A stretch of DNA of 24,560 bases from Gammaproteobacteria bacterium. GTDB lineage: Bacteria > Pseudomonadota > Gammaproteobacteria > SZUA-229. Below the pieces are notes generated by a model. It ran no database searches. It was given only the letters and a program-made list of their open reading frames with translations, and had not been told where the DNA came from. Both the position numbers and the translations under genes were made by a program. The stretch is from contig JAPHRB010000027.1 in the NCBI GenBank assembly GCA_026197015.1, positions 1 through 24,560 on the forward strand, written 5' to 3'. This document shows positions 21,924 through 24,560 of the stretch, in pieces (the first letter of the stretch is position 1; each line of letters starts with the position of its first letter).

Positions 21924-24398
21924 ATGTCAAAAAAAAATTGGGTAGATACAAGTAAAATTCCAGAAATGGAACCCCTGCCAGCTGACAGTCGTTCATTGTC
22001 TGAAGGTTTCCATCGATACCTTAGAAATCATCTTGGCCATTTTTTAAGTTGCCAGCCTTTTTATGTGTATGAGGCAATGTCCCTCACCATACGTGACCGT
22101 ATAATGGCAAGGTGGCACACGACCTGGCAACGACATAAAAAACCTCGTGTTCGTAAAGCTTATTACATGTCATTAGAGTTTTTAATTGGTCGTGCGTTAG
22201 GTAATCATCTACTTAATCTGGATCTGGAAAAAGAGACACGTGAAGCCTTATGTAATTTTTCTGTAGAACTTGAAGACCTGATAGAAGAAGAACCTGATGC
22301 AGGATTGGGTAATGGCGGTCTTGGTCGTCTGGCGGCCTGCTTTATGGATAGTTGTGCAACACTGGAGTTACCTGTAATAGGTTACGGTATTCGTTATGAA
22401 TACGGAATGTTTCGCCAGCACATAGAAAATGGTTATCAAGTTGAAGAACCAGATCACTGGTTACGAGATGGCAATCCATGGGAAGTATCACGTTCCGAAT
22501 ATGAGCAGAATATTCACTTTGGTGGGCGCACAGAGCATTTCAGAGATCCTGATGGAATTCATCGGGTACGTTGGGTAGAGACAAATGACGTAATTGCTAT
22601 ACCTTATGACATGCCTGTTTCCGGTTATTGTAATGAAACTATCAATACACTCAGATTATGGAAAGCAAGTGCAACAAATGAATTTAATTTAGATGACTTT
22701 AATGCGGGTAGTTACTCTGAAGCAGTAGAGGCTAAAAATGATGCGGAACACATTTCTATGGTGTTGTATCCGAATGATGCTAGTGAAAGCGGTAAAGAAC
22801 TTAGATTAAGACAGCAATATTTTCTGGCCTCTGCCAGTCTGCAAGATGTTATGAGATTATGGGAAGAAACTGATGGCCCTGATTATTCACAATTTGCTGA
22901 TTTCAATGTTTTCCAGATGAATGATACCCACCCAACTATTGCAGTAGCAGAACTGATGCGACTGTTAATGGATGTAAAACGTATGGAGTGGCAACCTGCA
23001 TGGGAAATAACCACGAAAACCATGGCTTATACAAATCATACTTTACTACCAGAGGCACTTGAGCGCTGGCCTGTTGACCTGTTCGAGCGATTATTACCGC
23101 GACTAATGGAAATCATCTACCAGATTAATAAAATTTTTCTACATGAAGTTGCATTAAAATGGCCTGGTGATACTGATAGACAATCACGAATGTCAATCAT
23201 TGAGGAAAGTGGTACTAAACAGGTGCGTATGGCTTATCTTGCCATAGTTGGAAGTTTCTCTGTAAATGGCGTTGCCAAATTACATTCACAATTATTAACT
23301 GATGGTTTATTTAAAGATTTTTATGAATTATGGCCTGAGAAATTTAATAATAAAACCAATGGTGTTACACCGAGAAGATGGATGGCCCGTGCGAATCCAG
23401 AAATGAGCAGTCTGATCACCGAGCACATTGGGTATGAATGGTTAGCAGATTTGAGTCATATTCATTATCTGAAAGAATTTTCTAATAATGGAAATAACGA
23501 TTTTCATAAAAGATGGTTTGAAATTAAACAACGAAATAAAGCTCGTCTTACTGAACTTGTTTTAAATGAGACAGGTATAGAGTTTAATCCTCAAGCTATG
23601 TTTGATGTCCAGGTGAAACGTATTCATGAATATAAGCGACAGTTACTTAATGTATTACACGTAATACACTTATATATCCGTATAAAAAATGGAGACACAG
23701 AGAACTGGACTGCACGTAATGTTTTGATAGGTGGTAAAGCTGCTCCCGGTTATCATATGGCTAAACTGTTAATAAAGCTGGTCAATAATGTAGCTGAAAT
23801 CATAAATAATGATCCGGATGTTAACTCAAAGTTAAAACTGGCTTTTATACCTAACTTTAATGTTTCGGCAATGGAAGTTATCTGTCCCGGCACAGATTTA
23901 TCAGAACAGATATCAACAGCAGGAAAAGAAGCTTCGGGCACTGGAAACATGAAGTTTATGATGAATGGTGCATTAACTATTGGAACCTATGACGGTGCCA
24001 ATATAGAAATACTTGAACATGTTGGTGAAGATAACTTTTTCCTGTTTGGCTTAAGAGCAGATGAAGTAACCGCAATGCAGAAACATTATAACCCACAAAG
24101 TTTTATTGATAATGACAGTGACCTTCAGGCAGTATTACAATTACTTGAAAGTGGACATTTTAATTTATTTGAACCTGATATTTTTCATGACCTTATAACA
24201 TCAATACGTAGCCCACATGATCATTGGTTAACCATTGCAGATTTTCGTAGTTATATTGATTGTCAGGAAAAAGTCGCAGCCTGTTATAAGGACAGGGAAA
24301 GCTGGATAAATAAAAGCATTCTTAATACGGCATCTAGTGGTTATTTTTCAACAGACAGAACAATGCAGGAATATAATGAAGATATCTGGAAACTCTAA
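21924..24398 (+). CDS. glgP: Glycogen phosphorylase (GT35, pyridoxal phosphate dependent)
   Basis: Releases glucose 1-phosphate from glycogen ends with inorganic phosphate. Of the 824 residues (E. coli GlgP 815), the N-terminal half has AYYMSLEFLIGRALGNHL, then LGNGGLGRLAACFMDSCATL and GYGIRYEYGMF. QMNDTHPTIAVAELMRLL and TNHTLLPEALERWP follow. The C-terminal half has TNGVTPRRW, VQVKRIHEYKRQLLN, and EASGTGNMKFMMNGALTIGTYDGANIE with the cofactor lysine K677. The regulatory phosphorylation site of animal enzymes is absent, as usual in bacteria. AGAGAA lies before the ATG. It stands next to glgA and in front of zwf, so breakdown would be expressed with synthesis; balance is probably set at the enzyme level, for example through GlgC activation. 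Confidence 0.97.
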   Translation: MSKKNWVDTSKIPEMEPLPADSRSLSEGFHRYLRNHLGHFLSCQPFYVYEAMSLTIRDRIMARWHTTWQRHKKPRVRKAYYMSLEFLIGRALGNHLLNLDLEKETREALCNFSVELEDLIEEEPDAGLGNGGLGRLAACFMDSCATLELPVIGYGIRYEYGMFRQHIENGYQVEEPDHWLRDGNPWEVSRSEYEQNIHFGGRTEHFRDPDGIHRVRWVETNDVIAIPYDMPVSGYCNETINTLRLWKASATNEFNLDDFNAGSYSEAVEAKNDAEHISMVLYPNDASESGKELRLRQQYFLASASLQDVMRLWEETDGPDYSQFADFNVFQMNDTHPTIAVAELMRLLMDVKRMEWQPAWEITTKTMAYTNHTLLPEALERWPVDLFERLLPRLMEIIYQINKIFLHEVALKWPGDTDRQSRMSIIEESGTKQVRMAYLAIVGSFSVNGVAKLHSQLLTDGLFKDFYELWPEKFNNKTNGVTPRRWMARANPEMSSLITEHIGYEWLADLSHIHYLKEFSNNGNNDFHKRWFEIKQRNKARLTELVLNETGIEFNPQAMFDVQVKRIHEYKRQLLNVLHVIHLYIRIKNGDTENWTARNVLIGGKAAPGYHMAKLLIKLVNNVAEIINNDPDVNSKLKLAFIPNFNVSAMEVICPGTDLSEQISTAGKEASGTGNMKFMMNGALTIGTYDGANIEILEHVGEDNFFLFGLRADEVTAMQKHYNPQSFIDNDSDLQAVLQLLESGHFNLFEPDIFHDLITSIRSPHDHWLTIADFRSYIDCQEKVAACYKDRESWINKSILNTASSGYFSTDRTMQEYNEDIWKL

Positions 24399-24451
24399 AA
24401 ATGCATCAGTTATTTTCAATAATTTAAAGTCGTTTGAGGAATAAAAGTAAA

Positions 24452-24560
24452 ATGGTAGCTGTTAATCGGAATATCAAGACCGCAGAACCGACTAATATTG
24501 TAATTTTTGGTGTTACTGGTGACCTGAGTAAACGCAAATTGATACCGGCGCTGGTACGTA
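24452..24560 (+). CDS. zwf: Glucose-6-phosphate 1-dehydrogenase, start only (runs off the window)
   Basis: Not a complete frame: the first 36 codons are visible. From the ATG at 24452 the translation contains NIVIFGVTGDLSKRKLIPAL (15-34), the G-xxGDL-xKRKLxPAL coenzyme-binding fingerprint of G6PDH, which oxidises glucose 6-phosphate with NADP+ at the entry to the oxidative pentose phosphate and Entner-Doudoroff routes. The ribosome site TGAGGA (24435-24440) is 11 nt upstream. It follows glgP after 53 bp with no terminator, so it is probably in the glycogen operon. Confidence 0.9.
   Translation, partial: MVAVNRNIKTAEPTNIVIFGVTGDLSKRKLIPALVR

Noticed and set aside
1..24560. CRISPR arrays, tRNA/rRNA genes, insertion sequences, prophage or defence genes
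   Set aside because: Reading through both strands showed no spaced repeats, no transposase or integrase, no tRNA-like cloverleaf and no composition break; nearly every base belongs to metabolic, transport or regulatory genes.

Overview
The window reads as a chromosomal segment of an AT-rich gammaproteobacterium (roughly 40% G+C by eye). The enterobacterial-type regulators and enzymes support this: an FNR with a C-x2-C-x5-C cluster, a DgcZ-like zinc-sensing diguanylate cyclase, an E. coli-type GlgC with the activator lysines, and a GlgB with the extra N-terminal domain. An Mrp-type antiporter, an FNR regulator and a PAS-kinase/NarL-type pair suggest a facultatively anaerobic or microaerophilic organism using sodium/proton circuits. 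The lineage is inference. I see no mobile elements, tRNA, rRNA or CRISPR array.

Region 1 (1-4297, minus strand) is a tightly packed Mrp/Mnh multisubunit cation/proton antiporter operon, transcribed in the order mnhE, mnhF, a free-standing MrpA C-terminal fragment, mnhG, an mnhB carrying a second MrpA fragment at its N-terminus, mnhC and mnhD. MnhD runs off the left edge. The 243 bp gap to gnd holds a perfect FNR/CRP-family palindrome placed as in a class II promoter for the antiporter operon.

Region 2 (4541-6976, plus strand) has gnd (6-phosphogluconate dehydrogenase) and a CZB-GGDEF protein whose zinc-ligand spacing matches DgcZ. Region 3 (7032-8832, minus strand) is a two-gene unit: a CBS-pair protein translationally coupled to an ArsB/NhaD-superfamily ion transporter. 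A 405 bp AT-rich intergenic region follows, with an FNR-like box and several palindromes, and then a small unrecognised gene (9238-9582).

Region 4 (9584-12389) is regulatory: a NarL-type response regulator and its kinase (minus strand), divergent from an fnr gene. The kinase joins a FixL-like PAS, including the heme-ligand histidine, to a NarX-type transmitter. The intergenic region holds four TCCCT-type heptamers like NarL-family sites.

Region 5 (12611 to the right edge, plus strand) is a near-continuous glycogen/glucose operon: glk, glgC, a GH57 enzyme, malQ, glgB, glgA, glgP and the start of zwf. Synthesis, remodelling and breakdown of alpha-glucan are linked to entry into the oxidative pentose phosphate pathway, whose third step is gnd in region 2. 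Most of the window is well-known metabolism. The less ordinary points are the split MrpA and atypical MnhD, the FixL-like/NarX-type sensor with its candidate operators, and the possible FNR control of the antiporter.
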